Origin: Pseudomonadota bacterium
GTDB lineage: Bacteria > Pseudomonadota > Gammaproteobacteria > Xanthomonadales > Xanthomonadaceae
NCBI GenBank assembly: GCA_023419315.1
Contig: JAEZYE010000052.1
Span: 186,001 to 250,000, forward strand
Direction: 5' to 3'
Length of the DNA: 64,000 nucleotides
Below the pieces are notes generated by a model that saw only the letters and a program-made list of their open reading frames with translations, was not told the DNA's origin and ran no database searches. This document shows positions 1 to 7,824 of this stretch, piece after piece (the stretch's first letter is position 1; the number at the start of each line of letters is the position of its first letter). The translations under genes and the position numbers were made by a program.

Positions 1-346
1 AGGCGTACTGGCGCTGCCGATGATCGGCACGCTCGACTCGCAGCGCACGCAGGTGGTGATGGAATCCCTGCTCCAGCGCATCGTCGAAACCGGGTCGGAA
101 ATCGCGATCATCGACATCACCGGCGTGCCGACCGTGGACACGCTGGTGGCGCAGCACCTGCTGAAGACCGTCACCGCCATCCGCCTGATGGGTGCGGACG
201 CCATCATCAGCGGCGTGCGGCCGCAGATTGCCCAGACCATCGTCCACCTCGGTCTCGATCTCCAGGGCATCACCACCAAGGCCAATCTCTCCGATGCGCT
301 CGCGCTGGCGCTGAAGCGTTCCGGCTTCAGCGTGTCGAAGGGCTGA
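1..346 (+). CDS. RsbR-like stressosome STAS protein (5' end cut by window)
   Basis: The reading frame is open from base 2 of the window, so the N-terminal sensor domain lies outside and only the C-terminal STAS domain (about 114 residues) is seen. It matches the RsbR co-antagonist family, which forms the stressosome core with RsbS. Both threonines that RsbT phosphorylates in Bacillus RsbRA appear conserved: one in TVDTLVAQ (codon at 140) and one in PQIAQTIVHLG (codon at 236). The gene ends four bases before the RsbS-like gene, so they are probably one operon. The sensed signal cannot be inferred because the sensor part is missing. The family call is firm; the type of N-terminal domain is unknown. 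Confidence 0.88.
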   Translation, partial: GVLALPMIGTLDSQRTQVVMESLLQRIVETGSEIAIIDITGVPTVDTLVAQHLLKTVTAIRLMGADAIISGVRPQIAQTIVHLGLDLQGITTKANLSDALALALKRSGFSVSKG

Positions 347-350
347 GCCG

Positions 351-710
351 ATGGATCGCATTCCCATTCTGAGGATGGGCGATCTGCTGCTGGTGACCAT
401 CCAGGTCGACATGCACGATCAGCTCGCACTCGCGCTGCAGGATGATCTGTCCGACACGATCAGCCGCACCGGCGCGCGCGGCGTGCTCATCGACATTTCG
501 GCGCTGGACATTGTCGACTCCTTCATCGGCCGCATGATCAGCACGATCTCCGGCCTGGCCAGCATCATGGATGCGCGCACCGTCGTGGTGGGCATGCAGC
601 CGGCCGTGGCCATCACCCTCACCGAACTGGGCCTCACCCTGCCCGGCGTACGCACTGCACTGGACGTGGAACGCGGCATGAAGGTGCTGCGGGTCGGCGG
701 CACGGCATGA
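351..710 (+). CDS. rsbS: RsbS-like stressosome antagonist (STAS domain)
   Basis: A 119-residue single STAS-domain protein of the usual length for RsbS. RsbS is the scaffold that holds the RsbT kinase in the stressosome until it is phosphorylated. The phosphoacceptor serine is Ser57, in IVDSFIGR, aligned with Ser59 of Bacillus RsbS. It lies directly behind the RsbR-like gene and its stop codon overlaps the start of the RsbT-like gene (ATGA, 707-710), which implies coupled translation and fixed stoichiometry. The order R-S-T is the classical stressosome order, which supports the assignment. Confidence 0.9.
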   Translation: MDRIPILRMGDLLLVTIQVDMHDQLALALQDDLSDTISRTGARGVLIDISALDIVDSFIGRMISTISGLASIMDARTVVVGMQPAVAITLTELGLTLPGVRTALDVERGMKVLRVGGTA

Positions 711-1114
711 GCACACTGGCCGATACCGGCACGCATCCGGTTCGCGTCGAGCAGGATGTCGTGCTCGCGCGCCAGGTCGTGCGCCGGCTCGCGGTGCAAT
801 GCGGCCTGCGCCTGGTCGATCAGACCAAGCTGATCACCGCGGCGAGCGAACTCGCGCGCAACACGGTCATCTATGGCGGCGGCGGCGTGATGGAGTGGCA
901 GGTGTTGCAGGACGGCCTGCGCACGGGCGTATGCCTGACCTTCCGCGACGAAGGCCCCGGCATTCCCGACGTGGCGCAGGCGCTGACGGACGGATGGACC
1001 TCCGGCAACGGACTGGGACTTGGCCTGTCGGGCGCGCGCCGCCTGGTCGATGCGTTCGAACTGGACAGCAAGCCCGGTGCAGGCACGCGGGTCTGCATCA
1101 CCAAATGGAAGTGA
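707..1114 (+). CDS. rsbT: RsbT-like serine kinase (switch protein)
   Basis: A 135-residue GHKL-type ATPase/kinase. It has the N box ELARNTVIYG, the G1 box DEGPGIPD and the glycine-rich G2 box GNGLGLGLSG. In known stressosomes RsbT phosphorylates RsbR and RsbS, is released, and then activates a downstream partner (RsbU in Bacillus). No RsbU gene is seen here; the next gene is an ATPase-phosphatase fusion. The start overlaps the rsbS stop by four bases. The stop overlaps the next start (ATG at 1105), so translation is coupled through the whole module. Confidence 0.9.
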   Translation: MSTLADTGTHPVRVEQDVVLARQVVRRLAVQCGLRLVDQTKLITAASELARNTVIYGGGGVMEWQVLQDGLRTGVCLTFRDEGPGIPDVAQALTDGWTSGNGLGLGLSGARRLVDAFELDSKPGAGTRVCITKWK

Positions 1115-2112
1115 ACTTCACCGCGCCGCTCACCCTGCGCATCGCGATCGACGAACAGACGCAGGTGGGCCAGGCACGCCGCGAGACGCAGCAGCTCGCG
1201 CGCATGCAGGGCTTCGATGAAACCGACGCGGGCCGCGCGGCGCTGGTGGCGACCGAACTGGGCACCAACATCCTCAAGCATGGGCGGGGCGGACACCTGT
1301 ACGTCATGCCCGTGGTCGGCCGCGACTGCGCCGGGCTGGAACTGGTGGCGGTGGATCGCGGCCCCGGATTTTCGCTGGCCGAAGGCCTGCGCGATGGCTA
1401 TTCCACGCAAGGCACGAAAGGCATCGGGCTGGGCGGCGTCCATCGCCAGACGCAATGGCTGGACGCGTACAGCGATGAACGCGGCGCCGTGGTCGGCGCA
1501 CGGCTGTATCCCGGCGGCCGGAGCGATGTCGATCTTCCCTACGGCGGTTGGCGGCTGCCGATGCACGATGAATCCGTGTGCGGCGATGCATGGCATATCC
1601 GGCACGACGGCGAACGCTGGACCGCGGTGATCATCGATGGCCTCGGCCACGGTGCGGCCGCGCACGTGGCGGCCAACGCCGGCATTGGCGCCGCTGCGGA
1701 CCATCGCGGGGACGCCAGCGCCGTGGCGATGCTGGCCGCGCTGCACCGCGCGATGACCGGAACCCGCGGTGGCGCGGCGGCGGTGGCCGAGTACGCCGAC
1801 GGTGTGGTCCGTTTCACCGGCACCGGCAACATCTCCGCGGCATTGATCGACACCGAACGCTCGCGCGGCCTGCCCTCGCATCCGGGCATCGTCGGGGTCG
1901 GGCCCTTCTCGCGCAGCCAGACGGACCTCCTGTTCCCGGAGGCATCGGGCAAACTGCTCGTACTGCACAGCGACGGCTTGCAGGCGCGCTGGAGCCTCAA
2001 GGACTATCCGGGCTTGGCCACGCGCCATCCCGCCCTCGTCGCCGCCGTGCTGTTCCGCGATTTCGATCGCGCACGCGATGACAGCAGCCTCCTGGTCCTG
2101 CGCCTGGGTTAA
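1105..2112 (+). CDS. HATPase-PP2C (SpoIIE-type) fusion phosphatase, RsbX-like
   Basis: 335 residues with two parts. The N-terminal part (about 1-140) is an anti-sigma/RsbT-like ATPase fold with ELGTNILKH, VDRGPGF and GTKGIGLGG. The C-terminal part (about 145-335) is a PP2C/SpoIIE phosphatase with metal-binding IIDGLGHG, LHSDG and RDDSSL. In stressosome loci the phosphatase RsbX resets the complex by dephosphorylating RsbS and RsbR; the C-terminal half would do this. The ATG at 1105 lies inside the end of rsbT, and the translated sequence starts exactly at the kinase-fold similarity. Longer in-frame extensions would run over rsbT and look non-coding. The N-terminal ATPase half could also be a second switch kinase. 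Confidence 0.85.
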   Translation: MEVNFTAPLTLRIAIDEQTQVGQARRETQQLARMQGFDETDAGRAALVATELGTNILKHGRGGHLYVMPVVGRDCAGLELVAVDRGPGFSLAEGLRDGYSTQGTKGIGLGGVHRQTQWLDAYSDERGAVVGARLYPGGRSDVDLPYGGWRLPMHDESVCGDAWHIRHDGERWTAVIIDGLGHGAAAHVAANAGIGAAADHRGDASAVAMLAALHRAMTGTRGGAAAVAEYADGVVRFTGTGNISAALIDTERSRGLPSHPGIVGVGPFSRSQTDLLFPEASGKLLVLHSDGLQARWSLKDYPGLATRHPALVAAVLFRDFDRARDDSSLLVLRLG

Positions 2113-2116
2113 CACG

Positions 2117-2983
2117 ATGACCGCTCAACCGACACCCGATGAAATCCGCGAGGAACTCCTCCACCTGCGCGACGAGAACGACGCGCTGCGGAGCGAGCTG
2201 GAAGAAACCAACCAGGGCGTGCTGGCGCTGTATGCGGAGCTGGACCAGCAGGCCGAGCAGCTCAAGCATGCGTCCGAGCTGAAAAGCCGGTTCCTGTCGT
2301 ACATGAGCCACGAGTTCCGCACGCCGCTGGTGTCGATCCTCAGCATCACCCGCATGCTGGAGGATCAGGTGGACGGCCCGCTCAGCGACGGCCAGCGCAC
2401 CCAGGTCGGCTTCATCAGCCGCTCCACGCGCGAGCTCAGCGAGATGGTCGACGACCTGCTGGACCTGGCGAAGATCGAAGCCGGCCGCATCACCATTTCG
2501 CCTGCGTGGTTCGACATGATGGATCTGTTCTCCGCTCTGCGCGGCATGTTCCGGCCGCTGGTCGAAGGCGCCGGCGTCGAATTGATCTTCGAACCGCCGA
2601 GCGGACCCACGCAGCTGTACACCGACGACAAGAAGCTGGCGCAGATCCTGCGCAACTTCATTTCCAATGCGCTCAAGTTCACCCAGCGCGGCGAGATACG
2701 GGTATCCGCCCGCGCGTTCGGCGAAGACGAAATCCGCTTCAGCGTGCGCGACACCGGCATCGGCATCGCGCCGGAACTGCACGAACGCATCTTCCAGGAC
2801 TTCAGCCAGGTCGATTCGCCATTGCAGAAGAAGGTGCGCGGCACCGGGCTGGGACTGGCGCTGTGCCGGCGTTTCGCCGAACTGCTCGGCGGCCGCGTCG
2901 GCGTCGAGAGCGCGCCGGGCGCGGGATCGGAGTTCTTCGTGATCCTGGCGGTCCGCCTGGACAGGGAGCACGACGATGCGTGA
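2117..2983 (+). CDS. Cytoplasmic sensor histidine kinase
   Basis: 288 residues. A charged coiled-coil stretch (about 8-55) leads into a HisKA dimerisation domain with His65 in MSHEFRTPL. A HATPase_c domain follows with NALKFT (N box), DTGIGI (G1) and GTGLGLALCRRF (G2). No transmembrane segment or separate sensory domain is seen, so the input is probably protein-protein contact, for example with RsbT or the stressosome. It starts four bases after the phosphatase stop and its own stop overlaps the hybrid kinase start by eight bases. The partner regulator is probably a REC domain of the next gene (inference). Confidence 0.88.
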   Translation: MTAQPTPDEIREELLHLRDENDALRSELEETNQGVLALYAELDQQAEQLKHASELKSRFLSYMSHEFRTPLVSILSITRMLEDQVDGPLSDGQRTQVGFISRSTRELSEMVDDLLDLAKIEAGRITISPAWFDMMDLFSALRGMFRPLVEGAGVELIFEPPSGPTQLYTDDKKLAQILRNFISNALKFTQRGEIRVSARAFGEDEIRFSVRDTGIGIAPELHERIFQDFSQVDSPLQKKVRGTGLGLALCRRFAELLGGRVGVESAPGAGSEFFVILAVRLDREHDDA

Positions 2984-4937
2984 GGAAGGCCGCCCCGTTC
3001 TGATCGTCGACGACAACGACGCCACGCGCTACGCGATCAGCCGCGCGCTGTCCCGCCACGGCTATGCGGTGGTGGAAGCGGCGACCGGGCAGCAAGGCCT
3101 GGATCGGCTGGCCGAACTCGACCCGGCCGCGCTGATCCTCGACGTCAATCTGCCCGACATGAGCGGCTTCGACATCGTGCGCACGTTGCGTGCCGAAGCG
3201 GGCACGCAATGGCTGCCGGTCATCCACGTGTCGGCCGCCGCCATCGCATCGGGTGACATGGTGACCGGGCTGGATGCCGGCGCCGATGCCTACCTCATCC
3301 ATCCGATCGATCCGGACGTGCTGCTGGCAACCCTGCGCAGCCTGCTGCGGGCGCGCCACGCCGAAGAAGCCGCACGCCGCAGTGAAGCCAGCTTCCGCGA
3401 GATCTTCGAGAACACCGGCGCGCCGATCGCCGTGGTCGATTCGGACCTGTGCATCCGCGAGGCCAATGCCGCGTTCAGTCGCCTGACCGGGCTGGAAACG
3501 GATGCGTGCCTGGATGCGGTCTTCCATGGACAAGGCGATGTCATGAGCCGCATCAGCCAGGCGCTGCGCAATCGCCAGCGCTGGCACGGCCAGCTTGCGC
3601 TGCAGGTCGGCGACGTGCACCGCGATACCGAATGGCGCGTGGCGCCGCATCGGGAATCGGGCATGGGCCTGCTGTTCGTGCAGGACATCACCGCGCACGT
3701 CGATCGCGATCGCGCGCGCCAGCGCGAACTGGACAACACTCACGAAGAACTGGCGCACGAAATCGAAGGGCGCCGCCGCGCCGAACAGCAGCTCGCGCAC
3801 GCACAGAAGATGGATGCGCTGGGCCAGCTGACCGGCGGTATCGCGCACGACTTCAACAATCTGCTGACCAGCATCATCGGCGGCATCGACATGGCGGCGG
3901 TTGAAGCCGAGCGCGGCAACCTGGCGCGCATTCCACGCTTCCTGGAGATCGCCTCGTCGGCCGCGCAGCGGGCGGGCGCGCTGACCCAGCGCATGCTGGC
4001 GTTTGCACGCAAGAAGCCGCTCGATGCCACGCCGTTCGACGTCAACCAGCGCCTGCTTTCGCTCGATGACATGCTGCGCCGCGCGATCGGCGAGAACATC
4101 CAGCTTGAACTGCAATTGCCCGACGCGTCGCACGTCGTGCTTGCCGATGCCGATACGCTCGACAACGTGGTGATCAATCTGGTCGTCAACGCGCGCGACG
4201 CACTTTCGTCCGGCGGTGTAATCCACGTCCGTACCGCACTCGAGCGCCGGCAGGGCGAGAGCGACATCGCCGATGGCGAATACGTGCTGATCAGCGTCAC
4301 GGACAACGGCAGCGGCATCGCGCCGGACGTGCTGGAGAAAGTGTTCGAACCTTTCTTCACCACCAAGCCGGTCGGGCGCGGCACGGGGCTGGGCCTGTCG
4401 ATGGTGTACGGCTTCGTCCGCCAGAGTGGCGGTGCGGTCCGCATCCAGAGCGAAGTCGGCCGCGGCACGTCGGTCACTCTCCTGCTGCCGAGCAGCGCCA
4501 GCGGGCCGCGCAGCGAGATCCTCGCCGACGACACGCCCCTCGGCGGCGCTTCGCAGAAGATCCTGCTGGTCGATGATTCGGATCTGGTGCGGATGATGTC
4601 GCGCGAAGTGCTGACCGATGCCGGCTACCAGGTGGTGGAAGCGGTGGACGGGAACGAGGCGCTGGAGCTGCTCGCGCAGCATCCCGACATCGCGCTGCTG
4701 CTCACCGATATCGGGCTGCCGGGCATGAACGGTCGCGAGCTGGCGGCCGCCGTGCGCCTGCAACGCCCGGAGCTGGGCGTGCTGTTCGTCACCGGTTACG
4801 CCGACATGACGCTGGAAGGCAAGGATCAACTCGATCAGCACATGGATCTGCTGGGCAAGCCGTACTCGCTGAAGGATCTGCTCTCGCGCGTGCAAGCGCT
4901 GCTGCAGTCCACGCAAGCCCGCACGCCCGCCGCGTAA
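2976..4937 (+). CDS. Hybrid histidine kinase REC-PAS-HisKA-HATPase-REC
   Basis: 653 residues. Domains in order: receiver 1 (about 5-120, phosphoacceptor Asp56 in LILDVNLPD), a PAS domain (about 135-250), a short coiled coil, HisKA with His291 in GGIAHDFNNLL, HATPase_c with DNGSGIAP and GTGLGLSMVYGF, and receiver 2 (about 525-645, Asp578 in LLTDIGLPGMNG, with VTGYA and LGKPY). No DNA-binding or c-di-GMP domain is present, so the final output lies elsewhere. Its start (ATGCGTGA) overlaps the end of the preceding kinase, which suggests that kinase phosphorylates receiver 1. It is the last gene of the stressosome operon; the next gene is convergent. Confidence 0.88.
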   Translation: MREEGRPVLIVDDNDATRYAISRALSRHGYAVVEAATGQQGLDRLAELDPAALILDVNLPDMSGFDIVRTLRAEAGTQWLPVIHVSAAAIASGDMVTGLDAGADAYLIHPIDPDVLLATLRSLLRARHAEEAARRSEASFREIFENTGAPIAVVDSDLCIREANAAFSRLTGLETDACLDAVFHGQGDVMSRISQALRNRQRWHGQLALQVGDVHRDTEWRVAPHRESGMGLLFVQDITAHVDRDRARQRELDNTHEELAHEIEGRRRAEQQLAHAQKMDALGQLTGGIAHDFNNLLTSIIGGIDMAAVEAERGNLARIPRFLEIASSAAQRAGALTQRMLAFARKKPLDATPFDVNQRLLSLDDMLRRAIGENIQLELQLPDASHVVLADADTLDNVVINLVVNARDALSSGGVIHVRTALERRQGESDIADGEYVLISVTDNGSGIAPDVLEKVFEPFFTTKPVGRGTGLGLSMVYGFVRQSGGAVRIQSEVGRGTSVTLLLPSSASGPRSEILADDTPLGGASQKILLVDDSDLVRMMSREVLTDAGYQVVEAVDGNEALELLAQHPDIALLLTDIGLPGMNGRELAAAVRLQRPELGVLFVTGYADMTLEGKDQLDQHMDLLGKPYSLKDLLSRVQALLQSTQARTPAA

Positions 4938-4959
4938 GGCGGTCGGGCGCACGGAATCA

Positions 4960-5493
4960 TCACAGCGTCGAGGTCGTATCGGCGGCGCGCGCTTCGAGGA
5001 ATTCCTGCGCCGAGCGCTTCTGTTCGGCCGACAGCGCGTGCACGATTACCGCCGAGTCGCCTTCCTTCAGCGCACTCATCACCTTCATCACGTACGGGTC
5101 GTGATCCGGTCGCAGCGTGACCAGCCCGCCGAGCATCAGGCCGGCGACACCGCCGTAGACGACGAGCATCAGCAGTGAAAGCAACGGCGATTGCGTCACG
5201 AAGGCGACATCGGCCGCGCGCAGCACGAAGTAAAGCACGACGCCGACCACCAGGCCGATCGCGCCGAGCTTGGCGTGCGCCCAGATCATCGTGCGGAAGA
5301 TGCCGTGCGTTTCCGGCTCCAGCTTGCGGCCGACACGGCGATCACCCGGCGTCAGCACCTGCACCTGCCGGTCCGACAGGCCAAGCGCGGCTTTCACCCG
5401 CTCGGCCTGCTGTCGTGCGGTGGCGTTGCTCGGATAGATGGCGGCGACCTTGCTGTTGGACACTTCCTCGGTAAAGAACACCGGTCCGGTCAT
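4960..5493 (-). CDS. Membrane protein with two helices, function unknown
   Basis: 177 residues with ATG at 5493, preceded by GGAG about eight bases upstream. The N-terminal half is soluble and contains a stretch (VAAIYPSNATARQQAERVKA) that recalls general-stress proteins with a short N-terminal fold. It is followed by two hydrophobic segments (about 85-105, and 118-140 with glycines spaced as in a glycine zipper) and a short acidic C-terminal part. It converges with the stressosome operon (22 bases between stops). The neighbourhood makes a stress-related role plausible, but no family could be named with confidence. A longer in-frame extension to 5760 exists but looks non-coding. Confidence 0.65.
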   Translation of the reverse strand: MTGPVFFTEEVSNSKVAAIYPSNATARQQAERVKAALGLSDRQVQVLTPGDRRVGRKLEPETHGIFRTMIWAHAKLGAIGLVVGVVLYFVLRAADVAFVTQSPLLSLLMLVVYGGVAGLMLGGLVTLRPDHDPYVMKVMSALKEGDSAVIVHALSAEQKRSAQEFLEARAADTTSTL

Positions 5494-5867
5494 GACATGG
5501 CTCCATTGGAATGAACGGGGCCAGCTTCCGCACGCGGTGGTCATCGAGCGGTGAAAGCGCGCACCTCGCCGAAGCGCGATTGCACGCGGATTCACCGACG
5601 CATGCGCCAGGTCAGTGTGATGTTGCGGCGGCGTGAGGACATCCGGCCTCCAGTGCCCGGTTGGAGGCGCGTGGACAAGCGGATGACCCGGAACAGACCA
5701 GACAGGCGGCAAACGCTGTCCGCGAATGCCCCGCCGATGGCCGCGCTCGCCCTGTGCCACTGCATCGCAGAGACGCGTCCATCGTCAATGCGCATCGCGA
5801 CGTGCGCGCACGGGGTACGCGCAATCAATCGCTTCAACGGGAGGGTGCGGAGCTGGCCGACGTCGCC
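5494..5867. other. Intergenic stretch, no supported gene
   Basis: 374 bases between the membrane-protein start and the end of the response-regulator gene. Short open frames exist on both strands, but they are rich in Arg, Ala and Pro and have no convincing start sites, which is typical of non-coding frames in this GC-rich genome. It should contain the promoter of the leftward membrane-protein gene; I could not identify clear -35/-10 boxes or a terminator hairpin with a T run. Confidence 0.5.
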
Positions 5868-6221
5868 TCAGGCGACCGAAAACATCGCGCGCAACGCCAC
5901 TTCCAGATCATGCTTGCGGAACGGCTTCGCCAGCACCGGAAATTCGCGGTACCGATCCGGCAGACCGGCGCTGCCGTAGCCCGTGGTGAACAGGACCGGG
6001 ATGCCCCGCTCTGCCACCGCGTCGGCGACGGGGAACGATTGTTCCCCGCCGAGATTGACGTCCATGATCGCCGCATCGAATTGCAGGTGCGGCAAGCGCT
6101 GCAACGCCTCGTCGACCGAGCCGATCATGCCGACGACTTCATAGCCCATCACGGGCAGCAACTCCTCCAGCAGCATCAGCAACAGCGATTCGTCTTCGAC
6201 GATGAGGATTCTGGGTGTCAT
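5868..6221 (-). CDS. Single-domain response regulator (REC only)
   Basis: 117 residues, a stand-alone receiver domain: acidic pair in IVEDES, phosphoacceptor Asp54 in AAIMDVNLGG, the Thr in FTTGY and the Lys in LAKPF. There is no output domain, so it acts by binding a target or as a phosphorelay step. The ATG at 6221 has GGAG five bases upstream. A GTG at 6236 overlaps the stop of the kinase gene and would add five residues. It lies directly downstream of the HWE kinase gene on the same strand, the likely phosphodonor. Confidence 0.87.
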   Translation of the reverse strand: MTPRILIVEDESLLLMLLEELLPVMGYEVVGMIGSVDEALQRLPHLQFDAAIMDVNLGGEQSFPVADAVAERGIPVLFTTGYGSAGLPDRYREFPVLAKPFRKHDLEVALRAMFSVA

Positions 6222-6232
6222 GGGATCTCCGT

Positions 6233-7618
6233 TCACGCTGCCACCCCTTCCATCGGGGCTTCAATCCTGCACGTCACGCCCTCGGGCAGGAAGTCGAGTG
6301 CGACATTGCCGGCCAGGTCATGCTTGAGTCCGCGCTGGACCAGCCGCGTGCCGAAGCCCTGGGTCGCCGGCACGATGACCGGCGGTCCGCCGGACTCACG
6401 CCACAGCAGTTCGAGCATCGGCTGCGGCCCATCATCGCGCACACGCCACGCGATGCGCACCTTGCCGCTTTCATTCGAGAGTGCGCCGTACTTCAGCGCG
6501 TTCGTGCACAGCTCGTGCAGCGCCATCGACAGCGCGAGCACGCGGCGCGGCGTCAGATGGATGGACGGCCCGCCGATATCGAACCGGCCCGCGCCTTCCT
6601 CCAGGCAGGGCGCCACGGCGCCGGCGACGACTTCGTCCAGCGTCGCGCCTTTCCAGCTGGTCTGGGTCAGGATCTCGTGCGCCTTCGACAGCGCCATGAT
6701 GCGCGCTTCGAAACGGGCGCTCGCCAGCGCGACGCTGTCACAGCCCTTCAACGTCTGCAACGCCATCGACTGCACCACCGCGAGCGTGTTCTTGACCCGG
6801 TGGTTGAGCTCGTTCATCAGCAGCTGCTGATGCTCCTCATGGCGCTTGCGTTCATCGATGTCGGTCACCGCGCCGACCCATTCGCGCACCGTTCCATCCG
6901 GCTGCAGGATCGGCACCACCCGCGAGGCCACCCAGCTCGATCGCGCACCGGATTGCAGGATGCGGTGTTCGATTTCCATCGGCGTCTGCGACTGTTTCGC
7001 ATGCTCCACGGCCGCCATCACCCGTTCGCGATCATCCGGATGGATGCGGCTGGAAAGCCAGCCGCCGACCGCGATGTCGCGCCGCTCCACGGCATCCTTG
7101 CCGACCAGCACCTGCACCACTTCCCAGTCCGCGCTCATGCGGTAGATGGCATCGGAACTGGCGCTCGCCATCGCGCGCAACCGCTCCTCGCTCACGCGGC
7201 GCGCTTCCTCGTCCTGCTTGCGTTCGGTGACATCGCGGGTGGTGCCGGCGATCGCTTCGACTTCGCCGTCGGGACCGATGACCGGAACGAAGATGTAGTC
7301 GTAGATGCGCCGACCGCCCGTGCCGTTGAAGGGTACGTCGCCGCGCACCGGCCGGCGCGTGGCGATCACCCGTTCGATTTCTTCGTCGTGCATCGCCGCA
7401 TGCCACGGCTCGTAGCCCAGTTCCAGGCAGGTCTTGCCGATCGCATCGTCCCAGTGGCGGCCCCACATGGTGAGCAGCGCGTGGTTGGCGTAAGTGAAGC
7501 GATGCTGCCGATCGAACACGTAGACCAGATCCGGAGTGGCGTCGAGAATCGCCTCGTAGAGCCGCAGCTTGCGATCCGCAGCATCGGAATACATGAGCTG
7601 CGGCAGTATTTCGTCCAA
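6233..7618 (-). CDS. PAS-PAS HWE-type histidine kinase
   Basis: 461 residues from a TTG at 7618, preceded by AGGGAG at good spacing. An in-frame GTG at 7678 would add 20 residues but has a poorer ribosome site. Two PAS domains (about 20-150 and 155-270) precede a kinase core with the phosphoacceptor in NELNHRVKNTL, the N box ELCTNALKYGAL and a WRESGGPPV motif. That WxE motif, together with the His box, is the hallmark of HWE kinases. The protein is soluble, so PAS ligands or light/redox are possible inputs; no LOV-type GxNCRFLQ motif is seen. It is coupled to the REC-only gene. Confidence 0.87.
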   Translation of the reverse strand: MDEILPQLMYSDAADRKLRLYEAILDATPDLVYVFDRQHRFTYANHALLTMWGRHWDDAIGKTCLELGYEPWHAAMHDEEIERVIATRRPVRGDVPFNGTGGRRIYDYIFVPVIGPDGEVEAIAGTTRDVTERKQDEEARRVSEERLRAMASASSDAIYRMSADWEVVQVLVGKDAVERRDIAVGGWLSSRIHPDDRERVMAAVEHAKQSQTPMEIEHRILQSGARSSWVASRVVPILQPDGTVREWVGAVTDIDERKRHEEHQQLLMNELNHRVKNTLAVVQSMALQTLKGCDSVALASARFEARIMALSKAHEILTQTSWKGATLDEVVAGAVAPCLEEGAGRFDIGGPSIHLTPRRVLALSMALHELCTNALKYGALSNESGKVRIAWRVRDDGPQPMLELLWRESGGPPVIVPATQGFGTRLVQRGLKHDLAGNVALDFLPEGVTCRIEAPMEGVAA

Positions 7619-7824
7619 GACAGGCTCCCTCGTTCGTTCGTCACGCAAGACCGCACGCCTCCCGAATGCACGGCTCACCCCACGGCGCTAGCGTGCGCAG
7701 CAAGGGGTATGGATTGCGTGAAGGTTCGCGTCCCGGGCGATTGGACACGGCGCGCGTGCGTGGACAACGATCGGGCAGATCGTGGTCCACCTCACCCGTA
7801 TCACCCACCGGAAGGATGTTCTCC

